From: Schistocephalus solidus
Taxonomy: Eukaryota > Platyhelminthes > Cestoda > Diphyllobothriidea > Diphyllobothriidae
Assembly: GCA_017591395.1 (NCBI GenBank)
Contig: WEDG01004059.1
Span: 1-64,000, forward strand
DNA: 64,000 nucleotides
Direction: 5' to 3'
Part shown: piece after piece, positions 50,155 through 60,960 of the stretch
Position numbering within the stretch: the stretch's first letter is position 1
Layout of the letters: every line of letters starts with the position of its first letter
Notes under the pieces: generated by a model
The model's database searches: none
The model's input: the letters and a program-made list of their open reading frames with translations, nothing else
Told to the model about the DNA's origin: nothing
Made by a program: the position numbers and the translations under genes

Positions 50155-53100
50155 TTAGACCTGAAAAATGACAAAAGTTGCTAAGTCGTCTACCTTTGTG
50201 CGGTCTAGATACACCACAAACCCAGCAGAGACAAGAATCCAACGGTCGCCTGACGGTCCCAAGTAGTCCATCGAGTGAAAAGGCGGCAGTCGACGATTCC
50301 ACTCCTTTCCCATGCTAGCCCAAAAATTGAGTAGCCAGGGATCTTGTACAGGATGCTCCTTCACTGACACCGTGAACTTGCCGGTGCCAGATTCTGAGCA
50401 TGGTTCAACGCTGATCGGTATTTGCCACTCAACCAGCTGACTGCTGGTGTATAGGATAGAAAGGTGCAGTTCTAGGCGGGCAGGGGAAGACTTGGAGGAC
50501 AGCGTCGGTGCCGTAGGTGTGCGAAAGGCGACTGCGACAGGACGCGGCGCGCAGAGGCTGGAGTCTAAGTGGATCCGAGGACAGGTAAACAGATGCTGAC
50601 CGCCGGTCTCAAGACAGTGCAATAGGACGCGACCGTCAGTGCAACCGAGAGCCAGAAGGGTGACCTGGTTTTGACCGGTAGTGATATCCTTAGTCGGAGC
50701 CAGTTTTAAGGCGAATTTCTCCATCCGCATGAGGTGGACACCGACGGGGGCGCCTAAGTCAAGTGGAGGGATACCATGAGGAAGGGGAAAAATTGAAAAA
50801 CGGTGTGACAAGTAAATGGGAGGAATAAAGTGAATAGGTTCGATTCTCCTCGGGTTTTAGTTTTCTTACGCGTAATTGTAGAAGATTTCTTACGCTCTGA
50901 AAGTAAACGTTCGGTCATTTAGTATTTGCATACTGAAGAGGCTAAGCGCATCCATTACTGAGTCGTAGTTATAAGAATCAGCGTTCCACTATCCCAACCT
51001 ATTCCACAAAAACAACTGAAATGTTGAGGATTATTTTCAGATCGGAACAGTTAGGAAAGTGCAAAAGGTCTTTGAGATAAAGGGGTGACTTATGTGTTAG
51101 AAGTCAACAAGAGAATAAGTAGCCTGTTTACCATTGATTTTCATGAAGTCAGATTCGCCTGATAGAATACGGGAAAGAGGACACTGCCGATGTGACTGCC
51201 CTCCAGCCTGTACTAGAAACCTTGAAGAATATTGTTCATTGAAGATCCAAATCAACCACGCGTGCCCCGAGCTAAACGGGTCTAGTTCCCACGAGCAGTA
51301 TTTGACAATGTGACAGGGCCTGCGCTCAAAAGTACTCCCCATTTTAGAAATCGCATTCTAGTTTATTGACTTTAACATAAAATTCTCAAAAAAATATTAT
51401 AATAGTTTTCAATCAGCCTACTCATAAAAGGATCTCGCCGACTAAAGTAACTTCAAGCACTGATTTATTGCGTGTGAACCGTAGTACAGTCTGACGTTTA
51501 AACAAAAAATAAGGACAGACTGGTTTGAATTATTCAGGCCAAGCAATTATTGTGTAGTAGTTTTCGTTTTAATTGACTAATATTAGTAAGTACTTCTTAC
51601 TGCATAATTTCAACGTTTGGGTAGCTGCTGAGATTGTGCAAACGTCTTTGATCTGAGTACTAATGAGAAACGGAAAATTCGGCTTCGCCGTTGCTGACAG
51701 TCGACGACGTAGCCACATTTGACTTTAAAGAAACCTTGTTTTTTTGGCCCGATCGCTGTCTCTAATTAACCATTTCAGTATATCTGCCAGGCTTGACCAG
51801 TAGAATTGTACTACAACAAATTAGCAAACGCGAGAGGGGCGAGGGAAGATACATTATCCAGGCGGAAAATAACAGAAAAATGGTTACCCGACAACTCAGT
51901 CTCAGCTTAAATTCCGTCGTCTGTAACTATCAAACGCAAGGAATCCCCGATATTCATGGCACGCAAGTACAATACAGGAGATAAATTAAGCAAGCAATTG
52001 ACGGAAGGTCTCTGCCTAAGGGAAACTGTGAACTGTAAATTTACCGGCACCGGGAGTGAAGCGCCAACGTTCGCAGCCCGTCCGAAGGTCAAGGTAGGTG
52101 ACCTGTTGGGTAGCAGTAGCGAGAGAAATCAGGCCTGTAGAGTCCGGCGTGAAGGCCAGAAGACGCGCTGAGGGGAGAGCAGAAGAGCCGTCTGTCTGAT
52201 CTGCAGACAGCATGGCGGACGAGGGGCGCTTCTTATCGGTGACGGCGACGGTGTTGGCTAGTTCACTGTCGGGAAGACCATTGGAGGCAGCAGTAAACAG
52301 ATCAGCCGACGACTGATCCAAAAACAGACGACCCTCATCGGAGTCGGAGTCGAGCTCGGAGGTTCCACCGCTGCTAGTAGTCGTAGGCGTGGATGCGGCC
52401 GCGCCTATTGACCGCTCCTCGGATAGAGCTCTGCTAAGGGATCTTCTGCGTCGCTTGCACTCGCTTTCCAGGTGAACCCAACCCAAACGTGAGATAGTTA
52501 CCAGCTGGGAGGGACAGTTTCGGTCGAAATGCCACGATTCCTGCGTACACGAGAAAGTTGAAACAATGAAGAACATAGTTTTAAACGGGGACAGTCCTGT
52601 AAATTGGACGGTTTTCGGTTGCTAGGGGATTACACAGCGCACCGGCCGATAAATGGTTAAATATGGCTGAGTTTAAAAACCTGTTCCCACAAAACACTGA
52701 ATAAAGTGCACCAGTGGATAGCATGCTTTTCGGGTGTTTCCTGCCTTTAAGGTACGAAAAAACCCCACGCACTTAAAACAGTATTTCTGGCGCGCTGAGT
52801 TTTCATTCCCAGAGACGATTAACCGTCACTAAGTCATGACCCTAAGTCAAATTATTGAGCTATATAAGAGAGACGGCCGTAAAACGATGAGAATTTAGGC
52901 TGAATCCACCCAGAGACAAGCAATTAAAAATACTAACGAATGTTTTCGAATGAGAACAGAGGGGCAACTTGGCACGAGATGCAAATAAATCCTAACAGTT
53001 TACGTATATTCACATAGTTGGACAAATTAGCACACTTTTGGGCTTATTATCTACTGAATTACAAAGGTTCGTATTTGAGGCTCATACTGGCCAACAACCA

Positions 53101-55649
53101 AAGATAATGTGTTGAGATAACGAGCAAATTTTAAAACACCCACCGGATGAGCAATTTTGAGTACACGCGAGCGAATTGTGTCGGAGTATGCAATGAAGCG
53201 CCCACAGGGTGATATGGCACAGGTGAGAACCTGCTGTCCACGACGAGGTCGAATTTCTGCCAGACAAAGGATGCTTCGGCCTTTTGCGTCACTAGCCTCA
53301 TCGAACTTTTTGAAAAAAGCCTTCGGTTTTCGAGGGAAGTGGACAAGACTCATGTGGTCAGCGTACTGCAGGAGACAGAGTCGCGCTGGAGGGCCACCGC
53401 TAGTGTTTGCTAGAAATGTTTCTTTAGCAAACTGCATGACCACTGGCAGACACGGAGCCAGACTTAGTGGCCACAGAGGTAGGGCGGCGACGCTGGCAAT
53501 ACTGGGAGACTTCTCCCCACGTGGCTGACCAACTTGAGCGGCCGGGGTCTGTTGGGCTCGCACGGGTGCATCTACGCCGAGGTCTGAGGTGGAAGAGCAA
53601 GCGAGGAGGTTTAGACGCCCATCATCACCTACGGCCAGGAGGCGGTCGACTTGACGCAGACCACCATCAACCATATCATTTGCCTTGCTGCGAGGAATAT
53701 AAACCAGGCCATGAACGTCCCGTTGGCAACCGTGTATGAGGCCACCTGCTTGCCAGCGAGCTGAAACAAGAGTATAAAATCTGTGACGATACTGGTTTCT
53801 GATGTAAAGTTGGCTTTTTAAGTGGGAGACCGTCTGCAGATTAAGTGAATGTAGTCAACAAGTACCTCGAGAGATAATAATAGATCAGAAAAGAAAAACT
53901 AGCGGTAAGAGTTCTCCAGAGATTTATTTTTGGTTATTTTTGCCTTTTTCGAGACCTATCAATGAAGCAGCATAGCCTGTCTGCTCTAAACGAATGGAGC
54001 AATGATTTTTTGCGCCTTTTCTGCGAAAATGGGAAACATAAGTGATATAATTGCAGAGGCAACTGCAAACTCTGAACGGTCTCTTCGATTTCATTAATTT
54101 CTTGCAGCAAATAATGGGTCTTTTAAGTGTCAGCAAAATGACCGTTGTGCCTGTTCTTGTTCACAAAATCCCACGGTAAGTCGAGGTTCGGCCTAACTTA
54201 CAAACATTTTTGATAACCTGGTTCCACATAGTTAGGTGTCATAAGGTAGATTCTTTTAAACGTTAGAATGGTGTCAACCATGCACTAGGTGACCGGATAA
54301 CTGGTCTTGACTGCGCTGATTATAAAGCCCTGCTAGATTCAAACTAAAATGGCTTATAAATGGTTCTGTTTCGGGTGGATGTAGTCGCTAAATTGGTCGG
54401 CTTATCAAAAAATATCATTCCAGTTATTAAAAGGTAATCGTGACTGGTAACCGCTTGCCAAAAGTGAGGGACAGTTAACATATTTTGGGATATCACAACA
54501 ATGTATTGGGTCCTATAATAAATAGGTCTGAGGATGTTTTGGAGAGCTACATATCATCATCCACATAAATTGTCACTGACTCAAATCTGACAGTATCGAA
54601 GTCTGCCTATCCGTAACAAACAGAAAATCCTCCGAAATCTGGCTGGGCATAGTTTATCAAGGTAATCGATTTTCCGAAATGCAGGAGAGTGGGGGGAACT
54701 CATTATACTTGGTGTAGCAGATCGCCGAATTTCGTGAAACAAACTCCTTGACAATATTTAGAGCAAGAAAAGTCACACAATATTAAAACCGCACCATGCA
54801 CAAGTGCATGGGGTGTCCAGGCGGAGGCCCGGTTGTGATTGTGGAAAACAATCCCCGCTGGTTTATGAGTGTAGGCAGGGCAAAACAAAACTGAGTTGGA
54901 GGATAGTTAGGACAAGACTGGTGCAATAGCAAGGATGTAAAAGAATAAATTTAATGAATATCTTAATTGAGAATTTAGCGTCAAGCTGAAAGTATACGGA
55001 TGTTTATATGCTTATTTAGTTTAACAGGTTTGCTACCGGAAAGAAAATATGGAAAACTAACCAACAAAAAGGCATTCACACTATGCACTTTAAAGGTCTA
55101 GGCTATAATTTCACTTACGTTCGGCTGACAAAGACATGCATAGTAGAGAGGTACTAAATACAAAGCCAGCTGCAAACTAAAGTACGTATTGCATCAACAG
55201 AACCTTGGCTATCACCAAGTATCGGCTTACCGGAAGAGCCAGAATGTGAGAAGTCAAAGCGTCTGATTATAGGGTCTACCCCACCAGCAAAGACGGACAT
55301 GCTGTCTGGACTGGCAGCTAGGGTAAGGACATCAGCGTTGTGGCTTGCGAAACTACATATCATTCCACCGATCTCGACGTTCCATAAATTAACGTGTCCT
55401 TTACTGTCCCCGGAAAAGAGGACACCACTAGAAGCAAAAAATAACGATCTGGGTGTATAGAGTTATGTTTAGCCGGAAAGTCAATTGAAGGATCGTCTTT
55501 AAGGAAATTGTACAAGGTAGACAATAAAGACTAATCGGCTTATATCATACGCCTAATCCTTGGCACAATCAGTTAAACATAAATCAGCAAAACAACTACA
55601 CAGAGTAAATGAAATCCAGCCCAAGGTCGGACAACAGAATTAAAATATA

Positions 55650-55681
<32 letters not shown>

Positions 55682-56396
55682 TAATGCACAGATCCCAATG
55701 CAGGTGAATAAGTAAACTGTTGTACCCAACAAATAGAAGGGACCAAACGACTGTTGGTAGCGGAGACGATTCGGCATCCAAGCAAAATGTCGACAAAATG
55801 CTACCCGAACCCATATTTATCAGATGAACCTTTCCGAGGGAATCACCGGCCGCGATAACATAATGTCTTTCTGCGTCTACAGCGAGTGAGAGCACCTTGC
55901 CTGTAAATATGAAGATGAACACATTGTCATTACCCTCTAACTTCACAATCACGTTCTTAATTTCAAGCACTCCTTGCTGAGAGGTAATTGTACATATGTA
56001 TCCGCCATCATTTCCTCCAACAAAATAACTTTGGTGCGCAGCCATGCAACGACAGGGAAGGCCTCCTGGAAGAAGTAAACTGGTCTACAAAAAACTATTG
56101 TAAAAGGTCATTATTACTTTCACAGTTAACTGGGAAAAATCTAGCTCAAAAATACGTCCTTCGCCACCTGCTGCAAACAGTCGACCGTCAAACCAGCATA
56201 CTGAGCAAACGGAGACTAACACAACGGAGGGAAACCGATGTAACAGGTAAAAGTTATCTCTTTCATCATAGACATCTAAAGTGCCATCCGATCTGGCGGC
56301 AGCTATCAGGCCTTCGGAATTCCTTGACACAGCTGTAAAAGTTGTAGGAGTAAATTCGTATATTTTATAGCCATCTACGAGCAGCTTCGTGGTCAT
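50155..56396 (-). CDS. UTP4: UTP4 (cirhin), WD-repeat subunit of the small-subunit processome
   Basis: UTP4 belongs to the t-UTP/UTP-A complex that binds nascent pre-rRNA in the nucleolus and starts processome assembly. My model: 56396-56118, 56084-55934, 55900-55726, 55427-55204, 55169-55119, 53760-53144, 52540-52045, 50753-50194, 50160-50155. The lengths sum to 2559 bases, 852 codons plus stop, and every phase fits. The protein follows human UTP4 (686 residues) along both beta-propellers: EGLIAAARSDGTLDVYD, WFDGRLFAAGGEGRIFELDF, FVGGNDGGY, HYVIAAGDSLGKVHLI, VVWSLLF, LFSGDSKGHVNLWNVE, CAISPCGRFIAYSDT and LALGCTDGRVLLHCLE. The extra length is Ser/Thr- and acid-rich inserts in exons 6 and 7. 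The final roughly 70 residues of the human protein have no counterpart. Four introns are 33-34 bp. The start at 56396 is chosen because homology begins there; an upstream in-frame ATG exists at 56507. Confidence 0.87.
50161..50193 (-). other. UTP4: 33-bp putative terminal intron of UTP4
   Basis: Starts GTAGAC and ends 'catttttcag'; length 33, divisible by three and free of stops. Splicing or retention both end at the same TAA (50155-50157), changing only 11 residues. Alternatively GTAGAC is the donor of a longer intron leading to an undetected last exon. Confidence 0.5.
50194..50753 (-). CDS. UTP4: UTP4 exon 8
   Basis: Starts after 'ccacttgacttag' in phase. Encodes VTLLALGCTDGRVLLHCLET, LELHLSILYTSSQLVEWQIP and DPWLLNFWASMGKEWNRRLP. 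It then gives WILVSAGFVVYLDRTK, matching 'NWLAASGTSAGVHVYNV', 'LVIAHSDQQVFEYSIP' and 'MHILLHDAYMFCIIDKS'. It ends at GTAGAC (50193). A 33-bp GT...AG segment (50193-50161) and then Val-stop follow. Confidence 0.82.
52045..52540 (-). CDS. UTP4: UTP4 exon 7
   Basis: Starts after 'cgtgtacgcag'. Encodes ESECKRRRRSLSRALSEE and a long Ser/Thr/Asp/Glu-rich insert (including SELDSDSDEG) absent from human UTP4. The blade ARLLAFTPDSTGLISLATAT, QQVTYLDLRTG follows, matching 'ALQILFSEDSTKLFVASNQGALHIVQL'. Ends at GTAAAT (52044), phase 1. Confidence 0.82.
53144..53760 (-). CDS. UTP4: UTP4 exon 6
   Basis: Starts after 'cttgtttcag'. Encodes CQRDVHGLVYIP and LLAVGDDGRLNLLACSS. It continues with an insert rich in Ala/Gln/Pro/Ser, then AALPLWPLSLAPCLPVVMQF, ILCLAEI and VLTCAISPCGRFIAYSD, aligned with 'NIICSCISPCGSWIAYSTV'. 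Ends at GTGGGT (53143). Confidence 0.85.
53764..55118 (-). other. UTP4: UTP4 intron 5, no other gene recognised
   Basis: Perfect GTAAGT donor at 55118 and 'cttgtttcag' acceptor at 53761. Short frames inside are unrecognised. Confidence 0.6.
55119..55169 (-). CDS. UTP4: UTP4 exon 5 (51 bp)
   Basis: A small exon between a 34-bp intron and a large intron that starts with the perfect donor GTAAGT (55118). It encodes GFVFSTSLLCMSLSAE. Joined with exon 6 it gives SAEPRWQAGG, in register with 'SSEKQWVRTKPF' of the human protein, which supports the join. Confidence 0.7.
55170..55203 (-). other. UTP4: 34-bp intron of UTP4
   Basis: Starts GTTCTG (a weak donor) and ends 'tagtttgcag'. Its removal changes frame and avoids a stop. 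The two flanking exons then join in register with the family. Confidence 0.6.
55204..55427 (-). CDS. UTP4: UTP4 exon 4
   Basis: Starts after 'ttgcttctag'. Encodes GVLFSGDSKGHVNLWNVEIG, HNADVLTLAASPD and FAGGVDPIIRRFDF. These match 'IISVDSAGKVQFWD...NADVQSIAV...FVVGTAEGTVFHFQL'. A 34-bp intron (55203-55170) with a weak GTTCTG donor follows. Without it the frame meets a stop. Confidence 0.8.
55726..55900 (-). CDS. UTP4: UTP4 exon 3
   Basis: Encodes KVLSLAVDAERHYVIAAGDS and LGKVHLINMGSGSILS, then VVWSLLF, aligned with 'RILSLSWHPSGTHIAAGSIDYISVFDVKSG...IVWGVAF'. Ends at a GTACAA donor (55725). The 298-bp intron after it carries an (ATA)n tract at about 55649..55678. Confidence 0.8.
55901..55933 (-). 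other. UTP4: 33-bp intron of UTP4
   Basis: Starts GTAATG and ends 'atatttacag'; stop-free and a multiple of three, so a gene finder would read through it. The homology between EG and KVLSL favours removal. Confidence 0.7.
55934..56084 (-). CDS. UTP4: UTP4 exon 2
   Basis: Encodes LPGGLPCRCMAAHQSYFVGG, NDGGYICTI, aligned with 'FGGPIWSMAASPSGSQLLVGCEDGSVKLF' of human UTP4. Preceded by a 33-bp intron (56117-56085) and followed by another (55933-55901). Confidence 0.85.
56085..56117 (-). other. UTP4: 33-bp intron of UTP4
   Basis: Starts GTAATA and ends 'gttttttgtag'. Phase 0. Removing it restores an ungapped alignment with human UTP4 around 'IKYAMDAFGGP'. Confidence 0.75.
56118..56396 (-). CDS. 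UTP4: UTP4 exon 1
   Basis: 93 codons from MTTKLLVDGYKIYEF to LDFSQLTVK, covering the first WD blade (LIAAARSDGTLDVYDER) and the second (FDGRLFAAGGEGRIFEL). The ATG follows directly on 'gattgtcag', a possible splice or trans-splice acceptor. Donor GTAATA at 56117. Confidence 0.85.
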
Positions 56397-57269
56397 CTGA
56401 CAATCACGCTCTACAGATTTAACAATACGCCCTGCGAAACAGCACAAACGAACTGCTATGGCTTCAAGTAAGGAAAGTCTTTTTATGTATTGTAAGCTTT
56501 TTACCATCTTTTTCTGAAGAAAACTTTAACATATTATGGTTTTCAGACATCAATTTGGTTTTAATTTGAGAAAATACTAGGTTAGGCTACATAGATCGCT
56601 TATAACTTACCTAGAAATAGTTCGCTTGCGAATTCTTTTCAAAAGTATGGTGGTGCAGCACATCAAGATCATAACCTTACCAGAATATTAATGCAGATAA
56701 CTGAGAAATTTGAAGTTTTTCATCACCAAATATGCACCATTAGAGACACATTGTAGGACATGCTAACATAGGTCTGCATCCAACAGGACTATGACACAGT
56801 CTGGAAGGTCAAAAAACTTCCATTTTAGGCCCAAATGATTAGTTGTAGCGTATGATTTTTGCAGTTCAGATTTCCTGAATAAATAAATGTTTGAATATAA
56901 AATGCCCATTGATGTGGCCTGTAACAGTTTTCGGTCCGTACCTCTCAAACATAGGAGAGAGTGTAAGTTAGCTGCCAGAAAAGCCTCACTGCAAGCTGTC
57001 TTCAGGCGTTACTTTACTTATTTGTTTGCTGCGCCGCCTAAAAAGTAATCTTAACAATCTGTATTTAGTTTCTGCAGTTGTTAAAATTCCGAAGAACATT
57101 GTAAATGTTTTAACCACTAAAGCTTTGTAACGAGCTTAACAGATGTCTCGTTTTCTTTTCATTTTCAACCAAAATATTTTTTTCAATTGATCATTCAGAA
57201 GCCCTTGATTATTTTCTCTAAACTTAAGGCGTAAAGTATGTTTTAAACTTCCATCCTACAATCAAAGTT

Positions 57270-58825
57270 CATCTGCTAGAAGACGAACATGCCACTAGCA
57301 ACCGTTAAAGCTTTGTTTGAGATGCTCCGTCCTTACCATCCATAGGTTCCGAAGGACCCAAGAACGTTATTGTGTACTCCACGTACTTGCATTAACAAGA
57401 TCCTGAAGGACGGGAGCTATGTCCACATGGGCCTTGGGCGTGGTTAACTGGATGAGCTGAACCTCCGGCGAGTAACTGAAATTCCTGCAATGGGCATCCA
57501 GTTGCACATCGGCGGGATAAAGTTGTTTAAAGGATCAGGACAATGCCTCTGGCCTATTCTTGCTCGGGTAAACTACCAGGTAGTTGGACGGCCGTTTGTA
57601 GTAGGTGTTTTCTCTGGGTTCGGCAAGCCGAAGCCACTGAATGATTTTCTAAAGGGATTGCATTGATTAATTGAAAGAAATTTTTGGAGTTGTCCTACGG
57701 TTTCCCCAAACTGGGGAAATAATGAATTTAAATTATCCAATGTGATATGTGACTCACCAGCTCACTCATATGTCCGGCAGGTGAAAGCCCACAGTGGGCA
57801 CTATAGATGCGACAGGTACTTCATTTTGTGAAGGTAATGGAGAACACTCTAGGTGCTGTCATGTTGGAATTTCCATTGCTGACTGCATGACGTTCCCCAT
57901 GTGTAGCGGGCGTCTTTGCGACGACCGCTCCTTTCAATCAAGAAAGTAGGGACTCCACCACAGAGGCATATTGCCTTTCGGGGAGTTACCTATTGACATG
58001 GTTAGTAGCTTACCAATTGACTACATGCACCTGGTGTGCTGGGTGTAATGCAGAAGTTACTTCATCAGGGGAGATTGTGTGTGCAGAAGTTTTCTCCAGC
58101 ACTTAATGACCTCATCAAAAAATGCAGCCAGTGCTTGACGATGGAATTTTCCCGCAAGTGTAGAACATTTGATTTTCTCGAGTTTCGGTAGGCTGCAGAA
58201 TTTCGCCAATTTTTGCTGTACATAGGCCCTGTTTTTTTGAAACACTATCTTGACAATGACCGTTTTATGCATTTTTTGCAGTTTTCTGTTGCAGTATATA
58301 TTTTTGTCATCCTTTTTTTTACATAAGAACTGGCTTGATTTCGCCCACCTTTTGTTAAATAACTTTGTTTCCGATTTCAACATATTGTAAAGTCATGCGG
58401 AGATTGTATATTATATTCATTGTTTAGATAACCTACATGAAGATGTGAGTCGGTTTGCAGTGTTGGATAATTTTTCTGCCTTTCCTTTTGAGTCTTTTTT
58501 TAAAAATCATTCGTAATTCGATAAAGGGGTCAACGAACGTAGCTGCACAGGTGTAAATGCGATTTTCAGAAGGACGTAGGCCTGATTTGCCATTATGCCC
58601 CATGCTGTTGGACGATGATGAGGGTGTACCACGATATTTACAGCTACCCCGCAGCTCTCCTGCCATCTTCCACAATGGTTATGTGCTGTCGACGGAAGCG
58701 ACGGACAACGTGGTACTGGTCGGTGATAGACCGTGCGTTCTGACATCTGTTTTCTGTAATGGAATAGAGAACCGTCCGTTTGTTGACTGCTCTGACGTTT
58801 ACCACATCGATTTCTTCTTCTAGCC
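57270..58825 (+). pseudogene. Transposase-like gene, broken
   Basis: The plus strand, with stops, reads MPLATVKALFEMLRPYHP, PKDPRTLLCTPRTC, HMGLGRG and MGIQLHIGGIKLFKGSGQCL. It continues with WPILARVNYQVVGRPFVVGV, FSGFGKPKPLNDFLKGLH, VICDSPA, VKAHSGHYRCDRY, LHAPGVLGVMQKLL and AAEFRQFLLYIGPV. This is a recurrent transposase-like family of invertebrates: 'lPkDaRTLLkTPr', 'dGlplfksS..qfWPIlg', 'VicDaPAra..k.vkgHsgy.gCdkC', 'D.MHlvcLGVmrkll'. Here the second Cys of the C..C pair is Tyr. After frameshifts, 58557..58820 reads IFHNGYVLSTEATDNVVLVG and IENRPFVDCSDVYHIDFFF, like the family's C-terminal end. Stops after YHP, GLGRG and KGLH show it is not functional as one protein. No terminal repeats were found. 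Confidence 0.65.
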
Positions 58826-59076
58826 TTTTGATGTTTAAAGCCTAAAATTTTGCAAGTTGTCCTTCGACTGCAACCCTATCTGATATTATATAGAAATATG
58901 TCGCTTTTAACATTGATGATCACTTTATTATTATTCCCTTGTTGCACACGTTTCAAAAACAATGACTGTTTTCAAAGTTTTTTCTCACTCCTATTTTTCA
59001 ACGTTTTCCGTACACCCGTTTGAATTAGATTTCAATGCATTATGATTTGCTTGTTAATCATGTGTGCTGTATGTAG

Positions 59077-59470
59077 ATGTACTGCAAAGCTTATTTCGTG
59101 AATGAGTACTGCGTCATGTGGCCAAAAAACCCGAAGCAGCGTGAGTACTTTTTGCAGAATAACCTGCAGCCACATGAAAACACGAAATTTTACACAGTGA
59201 GTGTCCTCCAAGAAAACCTGACCCTCGAAAAGGCCCAAAAGTTGGTGAAAAATGCTGAGGAGACTGATGACCTCTCCAGCTCAGAGCCAACTGAACTAAG
59301 AAGGGGCTACAGAAGGAAGTAATTTTCCAATGACATTTATACGTCCATCAAGATATCCCCGCCAGCTGACTCTGGCCTCAGAAGATGAGGATGAATTTAT
59401 TTGCCGGCCAAAGGAGCCAGAACGGAGACTGGCTGGCTGGCTAATGCCAATTCCATTATTGCAGTAAGAA
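59077..59470 (+). pseudogene. DUF4806-type N-terminal segment
   Basis: Frame 59077..59322 encodes MYCKAYFVNEYCVMWPKNPK, then FYTVSVLQENLTLEKAQKLV and KNAEETDDLSS. This resembles the N-terminal module often found ahead of DUF4806 domains in invertebrates ('V.ssWl....C.WP......W..y.V.vl....s.ekArk..kkAeetsDlss'). The stop at 59320 is followed in another frame (59332..59466) by TFIRPSRYPRQLTLASEDED and EFICRPKEPERR, which looks like its continuation, so a single frameshift or a small intron splits it. Preceded by 'gtgctgtatgtag', a possible splice acceptor. It lies just after the transposase-like remnant on the same strand and may be part of it or of another copy of the family. Confidence 0.5.
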
Positions 59471-60514
59471 CCTTTGAAAATATTTTTGAAGGCCTAGGAA
59501 TGACGATAATATACCGGACCCACCCATTGCAAAAACTGCTCAAATTCTTCCGTTTCGCTTTCAAATTACTCATTAGCGGGAACTAGCTATTTCAAACAGC
59601 ACCTTATCACATATCTGAAGTTTCGCATAGCTATTTTGGAGGGCTGATTCACGGTAAGATCTTGATTATTCACCAATAAATTTCGGGAAATCTAAACCAA
59701 TTATTGCTAGTAAACGTTTTTACTGTGTTTATGAGCAGCAATCCACACGGAATTAGAAATCTGAATTTTTAACCGCTAAATAATCTGGTTTTCTGAGAGT
59801 AACCAATTGTATTAAGTTTGTTTCATCTAAGTTACATAGATAAAAAATAAAAGTTCAAGTGCAACAAGATCCATTCGGTAAAACTCTTGAGATAACGTAG
59901 GTCTCTTCTCATAGAAAAAAACGAGCTGATATGAATACTTAGTCCAGGATAGTTATTAACATAGAAAACCAACGGAACCAAAGAAATCGTAGATTTCCGC
60001 TCAACTATGTAAATACTTTGATAGAAACATTTTTATAAACATATTCGGCAGATAAAAATGCACGATCTGGAAAAAGGTAGACGAATAAATAAAATGCGTA
60101 GAATCTTAGTTGCCCATAACTGATTATGGTAAGTTCTTTCATCATGGAAGTGGTCACATGCTGTAAATGGGTGACCTTCACAGAAATCCGATCAACTTCA
60201 GGCGTCCCACTGAACTCAATCTTATAGCTTTGGCGTAGGAGCTTAATAGTGGAGCATTTTTACATGCATTATTTTGAAAAGATATGAGGCAAGGAAGTAC
60301 TACAGGCAAAAGCACATAGGATGCCATTTGAATGGAGTAAACACCATTTATCAAACCGATTCCCATTACTACAGAAAGGACAGAGCCAAATTTATATTGT
60401 CATCGCATACAAATACGATGGGCTTAAAATGCGTGATAGCATGTGAGATCATCGGCACAATTGTACGACTGGGCATAGTTGATTGTTGATAAATACCACA
60501 TATAGGTGAAAGAA
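59471..60514. other. No gene recognised
   Basis: AT-rich, with only short unrecognised frames on both strands. Confidence 0.3.
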
Positions 60515-60960
60515 TAACTAATTGTGTTTAATGTGAGTTAACAGGCAATGGCTTAAGGAATATACAGTAGGGATGAGGTTAGCAGTGCATAAAACTCTTA
60601 TAGGAATATATTTATTTATATTTCCTAAATAAAGGTTACTCAGGAGAAAAATTTTCTGCCCGTTGAATGATAGTAGCCCAGAGCGGGGGTCAGTTAGCAC
60701 AGTGGAAGTGTGTTTTCAGTCTCTCTTCCTTTTCATAGAACCGAAATTCTGCATCAGGCATGGGTGCATAAACGAGCGTTTGCTCGCTGTCTGTGGAAGA
60801 ATTTACCGACTGTGGTTTGCAGAGACAGCACCACTGCCATCAGATTTAGTGCACTCCGTCAACCGTAAGATAGATTTGACTGTGTCAACACCCAGAATTC
60901 GTGGAAGAGGTTCTGAATGCAGAAACCTAGTGGTAGTTCTGTTAAACAAAGAATACAATT
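60515..60960 (-). mobile_element. Repeat C (LINE 3' tail), fourth copy
   Basis: Plus-strand landmarks 'aactaattgtgtttaatgtg', 'aacaggcaatgg', 'cgtttgctcgctgtctgtgg', 'agaatttaccgactg' and 'cccagaattcgtgg' match the 14628..15125 copy. It sits downstream of a minus-strand LINE RT (61440..62300), consistent with being that element's 3' end. Confidence 0.6.

Noticed and set aside
51097..51342. 81-residue minus-strand frame inside the UTP4 span, considered as an extra exon
   Set aside because: Exons 7 and 8 already join in phase and in register with human UTP4; adding this frame breaks the alignment.
53157..53739. Plus-strand frames of 123 and 90 residues
   Set aside because: Antisense to UTP4 exon 6; no family likeness.
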